From contig NZ_JACSRA010000032.1 of assembly GCF_014836335.1 (NCBI RefSeq), forward strand, positions 1-48,519: 48,519 nucleotides of DNA, written 5' to 3'. This stretch comes from Clostridium cibarium. GTDB taxonomy: Bacteria > Bacillota > Clostridia > Clostridiales > Clostridiaceae. How positions within the stretch are numbered: position 1 is the first letter of the stretch; each line of letters begins with the position of its first letter. A program made the translations under genes and the position numbers. A model generated the notes under the pieces. That model saw only the letters and a program-made list of their open reading frames with translations. It was not told the origin of the DNA and ran no database searches. Below are positions 1 to 6,768 of the stretch, piece after piece.

Positions 1-77
1 TCCCGAGTGGCCAAAGGGGGCAGACTGTAAATCTGTTGCAAGTTGCTTCGATGGTTCGAATCCATCCTCATCCACCA
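1..77 (+). tRNA. tRNA-Tyr (GTA), 5' end cut by window
   Basis: The window starts inside this gene, so the 5' acceptor strand is missing. The anticodon loop carries GTA (in ACTGTAAAT), followed by the long variable arm of a class II tRNA. The T arm (GATGG-TTCGAAT-CCATC), the 3' acceptor strand CTCATCC and an encoded CCA at 75-77 follow. A long variable arm with GTA identifies tRNA-Tyr. It is followed at once by an intrinsic terminator, so it is the last gene of its transcript. Confidence 0.93.
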
Positions 78-80
78 CTT

Positions 81-105
81 AAGCAAGAATGTTCTTGCTT
101 TTTTT
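81..105 (+). terminator. Intrinsic terminator after tRNA-Tyr
   Basis: A perfect 9-bp stem AAGCAAGAA / TTCTTGCTT with a 2-nt gap (so a slightly shorter stem in practice) runs into five more Ts. It lies just 3 nt after the tRNA CCA end. Confidence 0.85.
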
Positions 106-135
106 ATGCAAGTTATATTTGTTGAAATTATAGTG

Positions 136-164
136 TTGTAATTTTAATATTAATATGCTAAAAT
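136..164 (+). promoter_or_regulatory. Sigma-A promoter for SAM riboswitch-metK
   Basis: TTGTAA and TAAAAT are separated by exactly 17 nt, and a TGC extended -10 precedes the -10 box. Transcription would start about 12 nt upstream of the riboswitch P1 stem. Confidence 0.7.
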
Positions 165-183
165 ACAGTTAAATAGAATATGA

Positions 184-294
184 AAACTCTTATCAAGAGA
201 GGTGGAGGGAAAGGGCCCGATGAAACCCGGCAACCTGTTAAAATAACAAGGTGCCAATTCCTGTAGGTTTAATATCTACGAGATGAGAGAGATT
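184..294 (+). promoter_or_regulatory. SAM-I (S-box) riboswitch
   Basis: The conserved S-box core is legible: CTTATC-AAGAG-GGTGGAGGGA, then GGCCCGATGAAACCCGGCAA, GGTGCCAATTCC and a closing GATGAGAG. P1 forms between 187-194 and 282-289. The 3' P1 strand (GATGAGAGAGA) can alternatively pair with the 5' half of the following terminator, the usual antiterminator switch. Known logic of the family: SAM binding favours the terminator and switches metK off. Confidence 0.97.
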
Positions 295-303
295 ATTGCA
301 ATT

Positions 304-327
304 CTCTTCTCTGTGAAGAGTTTTTTT
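304..327 (+). terminator. Riboswitch-controlled terminator (SAM off state)
   Basis: CTCTTC / GAAGAG stem with a 5-nt loop and seven Ts. Its 5' strand competes for the riboswitch 3' P1 strand, so it is the expression platform of the S-box. Confidence 0.9.
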
Positions 328-352
328 ATTGTAGAAAAACAAGGAAAGGAAG

Positions 353-1534
353 ATGAAAATGAAAAGATTATTTACTTCAGAATCAGTTACAGAAGGACAT
401 CCAGATAAAATATGTGATCAGGTATCAGATGCAGTTTTAGATGCAATTCTTTCAAAAGATCCAAATGCAAGGGTAGCTTGTGAAACATGTACAACAACAG
501 GTATGGTAATGGTTATGGGAGAGATAACAACAAACTGTTATGTTGATATTCCTAAAGTTGTTAGAGAAACAGTAAGAGAAATAGGATATGATAGAGCAAA
601 GTATGGTTTTGATTGCGATACTTGTTCCGTTATGACTACTATAGATGAACAATCAGCTGATATAGCTATGGGTGTTGATGAAGCATTAGAGGCAAGAAAA
701 GGTGAAAAGGATGATGTAGAAGCAGTAGGTGCTGGAGACCAAGGTATGATGTTTGGTTTTGCTACAAATGAAACACCAGAATTTATGCCACTTCCAATAG
801 CTATGGCTCATAGACTTTCAAGAAGACTTACAGAAGTAAGAAAGAATGGTACTTTAAATTATTTAAGACCAGATGGTAAAACTCAAGTTACAGTTGAATA
901 TGAAGATAATAAACCTAAAAGAATTGATGCAATAGTTATTTCAACACAACATGGTGAAGATGTTACATTAGAACAAATAGAAAAGGATCTAATGAAATAT
1001 GTTATAAATGAAGTGATTCCAGCAGAATTGTTAGATGAAAATACTAAGTATTATATTAATCCAACTGGCAGATTTGTAGTTGGTGGACCTCAAGGAGATT
1101 CAGGATTAACAGGAAGAAAGATTATCGTGGATACTTATGGTGGATATGGAAGACACGGTGGTGGAGCATTTTCTGGAAAAGATCCAACTAAGGTTGATAG
1201 ATCAGCAGCTTATGCAGCAAGATGGGTTGCAAAGAACTTAGTAGCAGCAGGAGTAGCAGATAAGCTTGAAATTCAATTAGCCTATGCAATTGGAGTTGCT
1301 AAACCAGTATCTATAGAAATAGATACTTTTGGAACAGGTAAAGTTGATGAAGAAACATTAGTTTCAATAGTAGAAAAGGTATTTGACTTAAGACCAGGAG
1401 CAATAATAAGAGACTTGGATTTAAGAAGACCAATCTACAAGCAAACTGCAGCATATGGACACTTTGGAAGAACAGATGTAAATCTTCCTTGGGAACAACT
1501 TAACAAGGTTGAGGAAATCAAGAATTTATTATAA
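353..1534 (+). CDS. metK: S-adenosylmethionine synthetase MetK
   Basis: Makes S-adenosylmethionine from methionine and ATP in the cytoplasm. Family signatures are clear: the N-terminal TSESVTEGHPDK motif, GAGDQGMMFGFA near residue 125 and the glycine-rich GGYGRHGGGAFSGKD stretch near residue 263. The length (393 aa) is normal. The start is ambiguous: ATG 353 (MKMKRLF) and ATG 359 (MKRLF) share the AAGGAAAGGAAG purine tract; 359 has the more typical MetK N-terminus and better spacing to the last AAGGAAG. The gene is alone behind the SAM-I riboswitch and followed by its own terminator, so SAM levels probably feed back on it. Confidence 0.97.
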   Translation: MKMKRLFTSESVTEGHPDKICDQVSDAVLDAILSKDPNARVACETCTTTGMVMVMGEITTNCYVDIPKVVRETVREIGYDRAKYGFDCDTCSVMTTIDEQSADIAMGVDEALEARKGEKDDVEAVGAGDQGMMFGFATNETPEFMPLPIAMAHRLSRRLTEVRKNGTLNYLRPDGKTQVTVEYEDNKPKRIDAIVISTQHGEDVTLEQIEKDLMKYVINEVIPAELLDENTKYYINPTGRFVVGGPQGDSGLTGRKIIVDTYGGYGRHGGGAFSGKDPTKVDRSAAYAARWVAKNLVAAGVADKLEIQLAYAIGVAKPVSIEIDTFGTGKVDEETLVSIVEKVFDLRPGAIIRDLDLRRPIYKQTAAYGHFGRTDVNLPWEQLNKVEEIKNLL

Positions 1535-1536
1535 TA

Positions 1537-1578
1537 AAAAGGAACTGATTCAGAAATTTTTGAGTCAGTTCCTTTTTT
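1537..1578 (+). terminator. Intrinsic terminator after metK
   Basis: GGAACTGATTCA / TGAGTCAGTTCC stem with an AT loop, flanked by A-run and T6 tract, starting right after the metK stop. Confidence 0.92.
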
Positions 1579-1606
1579 GATTAATGGGCAAATTATTAAT
1601 ATCCTA

Positions 1607-1615
1607 TGCTATAAT
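1607..1615 (+). promoter_or_regulatory. Probable extended -10 promoter for recD2
   Basis: TGCTATAAT is an extended -10 element about 55 nt upstream of recD2. No good -35 hexamer lies at 16-18 nt, which is tolerated with an extended -10. Confidence 0.5.
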
Positions 1616-1669
1616 TATAATAAACAAAGTAAATTAAAATAAAGGCACAAGATTTGGAGAAGAGATAGT

Positions 1670-3892
1670 ATGGATGTAGTTGAAGGCTTTATAGAAGGCA
1701 TTGTTTTTAAAAGTGAAGATACTGGATATGTTGTTGTAAAAGTTAATTCAAATAATAAAACAGTTACTGCTGTTGGAACAGTACCTTTTCTTAGAGAAGG
1801 GCAACATGTTAAGTTAACTGGTTCATGGAAGGTACATAAACAATTTGGAGAACAATTTAGTATAACAAAATGTGAAGAAATAGTGCCAGATACTATTGAT
1901 GGAATAGAAAAATATCTATCTTCGGGAATCATAAGAGGAATTGGACCGGTTACCGCCAAAAAGATAATAGAACATTTTGGAGAAGATACAATTGATGTAC
2001 TTGATAACAATATTAATAGATTAAAGGAAATTGAAGGAATAGGAGATAAGAAATTTAGTATTATATGCGAGTCATATTTAGAACAACATGATTTAAAAGA
2101 TATAATGATATATTTTCAAGGGCAAGGGATAAGTCATGGGCAATGTTTGAAGATTTATAAAAAGTTTGGACCCAATGCTAAAGAAATAGTACAAAAAAAT
2201 CCATACATACTTTGTAAGGAGATAAAAGGAATAGGTTTTTTAACTGCAGATAAGTTAGCAGAATCAATTGGAATAGATAGAGAATCAGATTCAAGGATAA
2301 AGAGTGGAATTGATTTTATAATAAATAGATTTTGTTCTTCTGGAAATACATATATGCCTAAGAAATTAGTTATAGAAGAAACAAAGGAATTAATAAGAGT
2401 TAAAGAAGAGCTTATTGAAGAGAATATATATAATGCCTCATTAGAAAATCAACTTATAATACAAAAAATTAATAATGTAGAAGCTGTTTTTATTCCTGTT
2501 TATTACTATAGTGAACTAGGAATAACCGAAAAGATAGCTAAACTGTCATTAGAAAATTATCAAACTATTAATACTGATATAGAATTTGAAATAGAAGTAT
2601 TTGAAAAAAAGCAAGAGATTAGATTAGCAGCATCACAAAAGGAAGCTATTATAGGAGCATTTACTGATGGGATTGAGATTATTACTGGAGGACCTGGAAC
2701 TGGAAAAACAACAATAATAAAATCAATAATTGATATATATGAGAACCAGGGAATGAAAGTATTATTAGCAGCACCTACAGGAAGAGCAGCAAAACGAATG
2801 AGTGAATCTACAGGCAGAGAAGCGAAGACAATTCATAGGCTGTTAGATATAGGAGCTGGTGAAGAAAATACAGATATAGGTAATGATTCCTATGAACCAT
2901 TAGATGGAGATGTAGTAATTATAGATGAGGCATCTATGATAGATATTTTTTTGATGAATAATTTATTAAAGGCTATAAGGTTAGGGACTAGGTTAATAGT
3001 TGTAGGAGACGTGGACCAACTTCCTTCAGTTGGTGCTGGTAATGTTCTTAAAGACTTAATTAATAGTGGACTTATTAAAGTTGTAAGATTAAAAGAAATA
3101 TTTAGGCAAGGAGCAGAAAGTTTAATTATAACAAATGCTCATAGAATAAATCAGGGGGAAATGCCTCTATTAAATAGAAAAGATAAGGATTTTTATTTTA
3201 TTAAAGAAGATAATATGGAGAGTATACTACAGGTTCTTTTAGATTTAATTAATAGAAGATTGCCAAATTTTAATAGGAATTGGGATAAAAGAAAAGATAT
3301 TCAAGTTCTTACTCCAATGAAGAAAGGTATACTTGGAGTGTTGAATTTAAATGAAAAATTGCAAGAAATATTAAACCCACCATCAAAAGAAAAAAAGGAA
3401 AAGAAGCAAAGAAACCTTATCTTAAGAGAAGGTGACAAGGTTATGCAAACGAAAAATAATTATTCTATTAAATGGAGTTTGTTGTCAGAAGGTGAATCTA
3501 TAGAAGGTGAAGGCGTATTTAATGGGGATATGGGGTTTATCAAAAGTATAAGTGAAGATGGACGCACATTAACCGTAGTGTTTGATGATGAAAAAAAAGT
3601 TGTTTATGATTCAGAAAGTACGGAAGAATTAGAACTTGCTTATGCAATAACAATACATAAAAGTCAAGGTAGTGAGTTTAAAGTCGTTATAATTCCAGCT
3701 TTTATGGGATCACCTTTTTTAATGAATAGAAATTTACTGTATACAGGTATTACAAGAGCGAAGGAATTGTTAACAGTTGTAGGGTATTCAAGAGCTCTTC
3801 AGTACATGGTAACTAATACTGAAAGTATGGAGAGATATTCTACATTGGAATTAAGGATAAAGGATTTGTTATGTAACGATGCTTTAAGTTAA
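1670..3892 (+). CDS. recD2: RecD2 family SF1B DNA helicase
   Basis: ATP-dependent 5'-3' DNA helicase of the RecBC-independent RecD2 (RecD-like, YrrC) type, implicated in replication-fork and repair work. The N-terminal OB-like part (GFIEGIVFKSEDTGYVVVKV) and helix-hairpin-helix repeats (SGIIRGIGPVTAKKI, near residues 88-103) precede the motor core. Walker A is GGPGTGKTT near residue 342, Walker B VVIIDEASMID near 416, and motif VI-type GITRAKELL lies near the C-terminus after the YAITIHKSQGSEF motif. Length 740 aa is normal for RecD2. It heads a probable operon with the ComFA-like and comFC genes (17-nt gap). Confidence 0.95.
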   Translation: MDVVEGFIEGIVFKSEDTGYVVVKVNSNNKTVTAVGTVPFLREGQHVKLTGSWKVHKQFGEQFSITKCEEIVPDTIDGIEKYLSSGIIRGIGPVTAKKIIEHFGEDTIDVLDNNINRLKEIEGIGDKKFSIICESYLEQHDLKDIMIYFQGQGISHGQCLKIYKKFGPNAKEIVQKNPYILCKEIKGIGFLTADKLAESIGIDRESDSRIKSGIDFIINRFCSSGNTYMPKKLVIEETKELIRVKEELIEENIYNASLENQLIIQKINNVEAVFIPVYYYSELGITEKIAKLSLENYQTINTDIEFEIEVFEKKQEIRLAASQKEAIIGAFTDGIEIITGGPGTGKTTIIKSIIDIYENQGMKVLLAAPTGRAAKRMSESTGREAKTIHRLLDIGAGEENTDIGNDSYEPLDGDVVIIDEASMIDIFLMNNLLKAIRLGTRLIVVGDVDQLPSVGAGNVLKDLINSGLIKVVRLKEIFRQGAESLIITNAHRINQGEMPLLNRKDKDFYFIKEDNMESILQVLLDLINRRLPNFNRNWDKRKDIQVLTPMKKGILGVLNLNEKLQEILNPPSKEKKEKKQRNLILREGDKVMQTKNNYSIKWSLLSEGESIEGEGVFNGDMGFIKSISEDGRTLTVVFDDEKKVVYDSESTEELELAYAITIHKSQGSEFKVVIIPAFMGSPFLMNRNLLYTGITRAKELLTVVGYSRALQYMVTNTESMERYSTLELRIKDLLCNDALS

Positions 3893-3908
3893 TCTGGAAG
3901 GTGCATGT

Positions 3909-4925
3909 ATGAATAAAAAGGATATGATAGTTTATGAAGAATTTAATCACGGTGTAAAAAGAATTAGTTCTTGGTATAAAAAAAAATTGAAGAGTTTGTC
4001 TATTGTTACTATACCTTTTAATTCATCTTTAATATTTGTAGATATAATATTGGAAGTGATTAAAGATGAAGGGAAAATACTTTACATTTGGGGCAAAGAC
4101 GGAGAAGTTAAAGAATTAATTGGAAAATTAAAATCATTTAAGATAAATGTTACTTATGGATATACAGAAGATGGTAGTGGTGATTCAGATATTTTATTTT
4201 TGAACTATAAAAATATTTCAAAAGTTAAAAGAAAGTTTAAGTTAGCAATATTCGATGATATAACAAGTTATTCATATCTAAGCAAATTTAACTTAAAGGG
4301 TGCGTATGAGAATACCTTAGAAATATCAGAGAGATCTATATTATATACAGTTGAACTTGTTATAAAAATAGGAGAGAGATTTGAATTAGCAAGTGTCTGC
4401 AAAGAAATGTTAATTGTTGAGCCTAGAATGATTACAACAAGGATTGATTTAAATAAAGATATACCATACATTTTATATGATTATTTAAAATGGTTTAGAG
4501 ATGAAAAAAAGAGAGTGGTTATATTCGTTCCAGATAAGGAGAAATTAGAAGCTGTATATGATTATTATATAGATAAATTAAAACTTGATGGAGCAAAAAT
4601 AATTAAGTTTTCAAAAGATGATAGGAAAAAATATATAAATAGCAGTTTAAAAATAAAAGATAAGGCAATATTTATAATAACAGATTATATGGAGGTTTCG
4701 TTAGAAGATTCAAGGTTTGAAGCTGCTATAGTTCTTTTTGCTGATAATAATAGATATAATTATAAAAATTTAATATATTTATGTGGAAGTATTTCTAAGA
4801 TAAATGATGTGGTACCAGAAATGTTATTTGTTTCAAAAGATGTGTCTGAGGATATGGATAAAGCAAAAGACATGGCTAGAGATTTTAACAAAATGATATG
4901 GAAAAGAAATTCTATGGTTTTTTAA
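3909..4925 (+). CDS. Degenerate ComFA-like protein (helicase motifs lost)
   Basis: Position directly before comFC and the overall layout suggest a decayed ComFA, the DEAD-type ATPase of DNA uptake. The N-terminal half keeps beta-strand spacing but has TIPFNSSLI where a Walker A would be and KLAIFDDITSYS where ComFA has a DEVDAFP-type Walker B. The second half looks helicase-like (KKRVVIFVPDKEKLEAVYDYY, then IFIITDYMEVSLEDSRFEA), but the expected motif VI GRVGR reads CGSISK. It has 338 aa, shorter than ComFA (about 460), and no zinc finger. The ORF is intact and overlaps comFC by 28 nt, so it seems maintained rather than dead. ComFA ancestry is inference; ATPase activity is unlikely. Confidence 0.6.
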   Translation: MNKKDMIVYEEFNHGVKRISSWYKKKLKSLSIVTIPFNSSLIFVDIILEVIKDEGKILYIWGKDGEVKELIGKLKSFKINVTYGYTEDGSGDSDILFLNYKNISKVKRKFKLAIFDDITSYSYLSKFNLKGAYENTLEISERSILYTVELVIKIGERFELASVCKEMLIVEPRMITTRIDLNKDIPYILYDYLKWFRDEKKRVVIFVPDKEKLEAVYDYYIDKLKLDGAKIIKFSKDDRKKYINSSLKIKDKAIFIITDYMEVSLEDSRFEAAIVLFADNNRYNYKNLIYLCGSISKINDVVPEMLFVSKDVSEDMDKAKDMARDFNKMIWKRNSMVF

Positions 4926-5536
4926 AAGATATATATTTAGGCGTTTTAGAATTAATATATCCTAAAGAAGATAAATGTATAATATGTAGAAAAGAAGAAG
5001 TTAATGGTATATGTAATAATTGTAGAAATGATATAATGCCATGTTTTGATAAAGAGCTTTGTGTTGGATACTATAAAGGAGTTCTTAAGGAATTAATATT
5101 AAAATTTAAATATAAAAAAGATTTTACGGCTGGAGAAATCTTAGTTAAACTAGCTGAAGAGAAAATTTTAAGTTTTGAAAGAGATTACTATATAACTTTT
5201 ATACCAATTAGTAAAGAACGATTAAAGAAATATGGATTTAATCAGTGTGAATATTTAGCTCAGGAGATCGGGTGGAGAAATGGATTTAAAATTATAGATA
5301 CATTAAAGAAAATTAAAGATACTAGGGTACAGAAAACATTAAATAAAGAAGAAAGAACTGAAAATATGGCAGGAGCATTTGCTGTTAAAGATATAAGTAA
5401 AGTAAAGGGTAGAAAATTTATACTTATTGATGATGTTATTACGACGGGGTCTACTATCAATGAAGGTATAAGAGTTTTAAAAGAAAGTGGAGCTATAGAA
5501 ATAAAAACATTGACTCTTGCTAAATCTCATATATAA
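4898..5536 (+). CDS. comFC: ComFC family phosphoribosyltransferase-like protein
   Basis: ComF/ComFC proteins have a zinc-ribbon N-terminus and a phosphoribosyltransferase fold and act in natural transformation in Firmicutes. Here the zinc ribbon is CIICRKEEVNGICNNC (residues about 27-42) and the PRPP loop is FILIDDVITTGST near residue 175. FIPISKERLKKYGFNQ is the usual ComFC central motif. Length 212 aa is typical. The start overlaps the upstream gene by 28 nt without a good Shine-Dalgarno, so translation is probably coupled. The promoter of the following RNA gene lies inside its last codons. Confidence 0.93.
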   Translation: MEKKFYGFLKDIYLGVLELIYPKEDKCIICRKEEVNGICNNCRNDIMPCFDKELCVGYYKGVLKELILKFKYKKDFTAGEILVKLAEEKILSFERDYYITFIPISKERLKKYGFNQCEYLAQEIGWRNGFKIIDTLKKIKDTRVQKTLNKEERTENMAGAFAVKDISKVKGRKFILIDDVITTGSTINEGIRVLKESGAIEIKTLTLAKSHI

Positions 5537-5537
5537 T
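5510..5537 (+). promoter_or_regulatory. Promoter of the raiA-type RNA, inside comFC 3' end
   Basis: TTGACT and TATAAT with a 16-nt spacer. The -10 box ends 7 nt before the first base of the RNA's closing stem, so the predicted +1 coincides with the 5' end of the structured RNA. Confidence 0.75.
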
Positions 5538-5543
5538 ATTAAT

Positions 5544-5753
5544 GTAAGGCTAGGTCTGTGGTTGAAAGTCGATGCTAGTCGCAGGCAAAACGATCCACGT
5601 AAGCTAGACAAAGTTCTAGGGAGCATGGTGCGGTATAGAAGTAAGCCCTGCCAGCTATAAAAGTTGAGAGGATTAGTAGTGAGAAGTTAAATCTGGGTAG
5701 CGAAAGTTCCAGCAGGCGAGTGTGGGGTCAAAGACCAGGTCAGCTAGCTTTAC
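5544..5753 (+). ncRNA. Structured ncRNA, raiA motif candidate
   Basis: Between comFC and hpf/raiA lies a G+C-richer block of about 210 nt without a sensible reading frame. Its ends close on each other: GTAAGGCTAG (5544-5553) pairs with CTAGCTTTAC (5744-5753), ten pairs with one G-U. Internal hairpins are visible, such as GGTC-AAA-GACC near 5726-5736. The raiA RNA motif (a conserved Firmicutes ncRNA found by comparative genomics and named for its frequent position by raiA) fits the size, context and clostridial host. It has its own promoter and terminator, so it looks like a stand-alone RNA rather than a leader of hpf. The function of the family is not settled. I recognise it by context and architecture, not by alignment. 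Confidence 0.8.
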
Positions 5754-5782
5754 TAATGTAAATTTGAATAAATAAGAGTTAT

Positions 5783-5845
5783 AAGTTTGTATATAATTTG
5801 TAATAATATTAAATTATTATTATTAATTATATGCAAATTTTTTTT
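5783..5845 (+). terminator. Terminator of the raiA-type RNA
   Basis: A 16-bp stem (5783-5798 with 5825-5840, two G-U pairs), with an inner TAATAAT/ATTATTA hairpin in its loop, ends in a run of eight Ts. It separates the RNA from hpf and predicts a primary transcript of about 300 nt. Confidence 0.75.
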
Positions 5846-5948
5846 GTTAAAGATAAACTAACTTGTCATAAAAATATGAAAATAAAAGAAATAGAGAGAA
5901 TAGAAAAGAGAATATTACATAATATTCTGTAAATTCTGAAAAGTAATA

Positions 5949-5977
5949 TTGAGTTTCTATTAAGAAAAGGTTAAAAT
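5949..5977 (+). promoter_or_regulatory. Probable promoter of hpf
   Basis: TTGAGT and TAAAAT with a 17-nt spacer, 60 nt upstream of the hpf start and downstream of the RNA terminator. The rest of 5846-6038 is AT-rich and shows nothing else. Confidence 0.55.
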
Positions 5978-6038
5978 ATAGTAAAAGAAGATAATATAAG
6001 TTTTAAACAATTTTAAACGTATGAGAGGGGCTGGAAAT

Positions 6039-6575
6039 ATGAAAGTAAATGTAATGGCAAAGAATATTCAATTAACATCTGCACTAAAGGAAAGTGTTGA
6101 GAAAAAAATATCTAAGTTAGAAAGATATTTTAGCCCGGAAGTTGAAGCAAAAGTAACATTGAGTGTACAAAAGAATAGACAAATCATCGAAGTCACTATT
6201 CCTTTTAATGGAGTTATATTAAGAAGCGAAGAAAGTACTGATGATATGTATAAATCTATTGATTTAGTAGAAGATAAGTTAGAAAGACAAATAAGAAAGC
6301 AGAGAACAAAACTTTCTAGAAAAAATACAGGAGGATCACTAAGGTATCCATCCTTTAATGCGAGTGATATAAAGGTTGAAGAAGAAGAACAGCAAAAGAT
6401 AGTAAAGACAAAAAGTTTTAATGTGAAACCAATGTCAGTTGATGAGGCGATTTTGCAAATGGAGCTTTTAGGACATAACTTTTTCGTATATCAAGATGCA
6501 GAAACAAATAAAGTTAGCGTTACTTATAAAAGAAAAGATGGAAATTATGGTTTGATAGAACCAGAATATAGATAG
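6039..6575 (+). CDS. hpf: Ribosome hibernation promoting factor, long form
   Basis: Long HPF/RaiA-type protein that dimerises 70S ribosomes into inactive 100S particles in slow-growing cells. The N-terminal S30AE domain (KVNVMAKNIQLTSALKESVE to about residue 100) is followed by a linker and the C-terminal dimerisation domain (PMSVDEAILQMELLGHNFFV ... GNYGLIEPEY). The start chosen is ATG 6039: the Shine-Dalgarno GAGAGGGG sits 9-16 nt before it, whereas the in-frame ATG at 6021 would place that site inside the coding region. This gives 178 aa, normal for the long form. It is monocistronic with its own terminator. Confidence 0.95.
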   Translation: MKVNVMAKNIQLTSALKESVEKKISKLERYFSPEVEAKVTLSVQKNRQIIEVTIPFNGVILRSEESTDDMYKSIDLVEDKLERQIRKQRTKLSRKNTGGSLRYPSFNASDIKVEEEEQQKIVKTKSFNVKPMSVDEAILQMELLGHNFFVYQDAETNKVSVTYKRKDGNYGLIEPEYR

Positions 6576-6583
6576 TATTTAGT

Positions 6584-6611
6584 AAAACCTATGGGTAACC
6601 ATAGGTTTTTT
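6584..6611 (+). terminator. Intrinsic terminator after hpf
   Basis: Perfect AAAACCTATGG / CCATAGGTTTT stem with a GTAA loop and T6 tail. Confidence 0.93.
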
Positions 6612-6675
6612 GTTATCAAAGTATGGGAAAGATTAGACTAATTTATAAATCTTTGTTAATATATAACTATATTTC

Positions 6676-6705
6676 TTGATAATACTCGGCGTTAAATGTT
6701 ATAAT
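6676..6705 (+). promoter_or_regulatory. Promoter of secA
   Basis: TTGATA and TATAAT with an 18-nt spacer, about 63 nt upstream of the secA start. Confidence 0.7.
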
Positions 6706-6768
6706 TTAAAGAAGCACAGTATACTATTATCATAATATACAGAGAATAAATTTTGAAAGGATGAAATT

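Noticed and set aside
5544..5753. Reading the structured RNA as RNase P RNA, 6S RNA or tmRNA
   Set aside because: The RNase P core (GAGGAAAGTCC-type) is absent, there is no long central-bulge rod as in 6S RNA, and no tRNA-like Ala ends or tag ORF as in tmRNA. Position by hpf and comFC favours the raiA motif.
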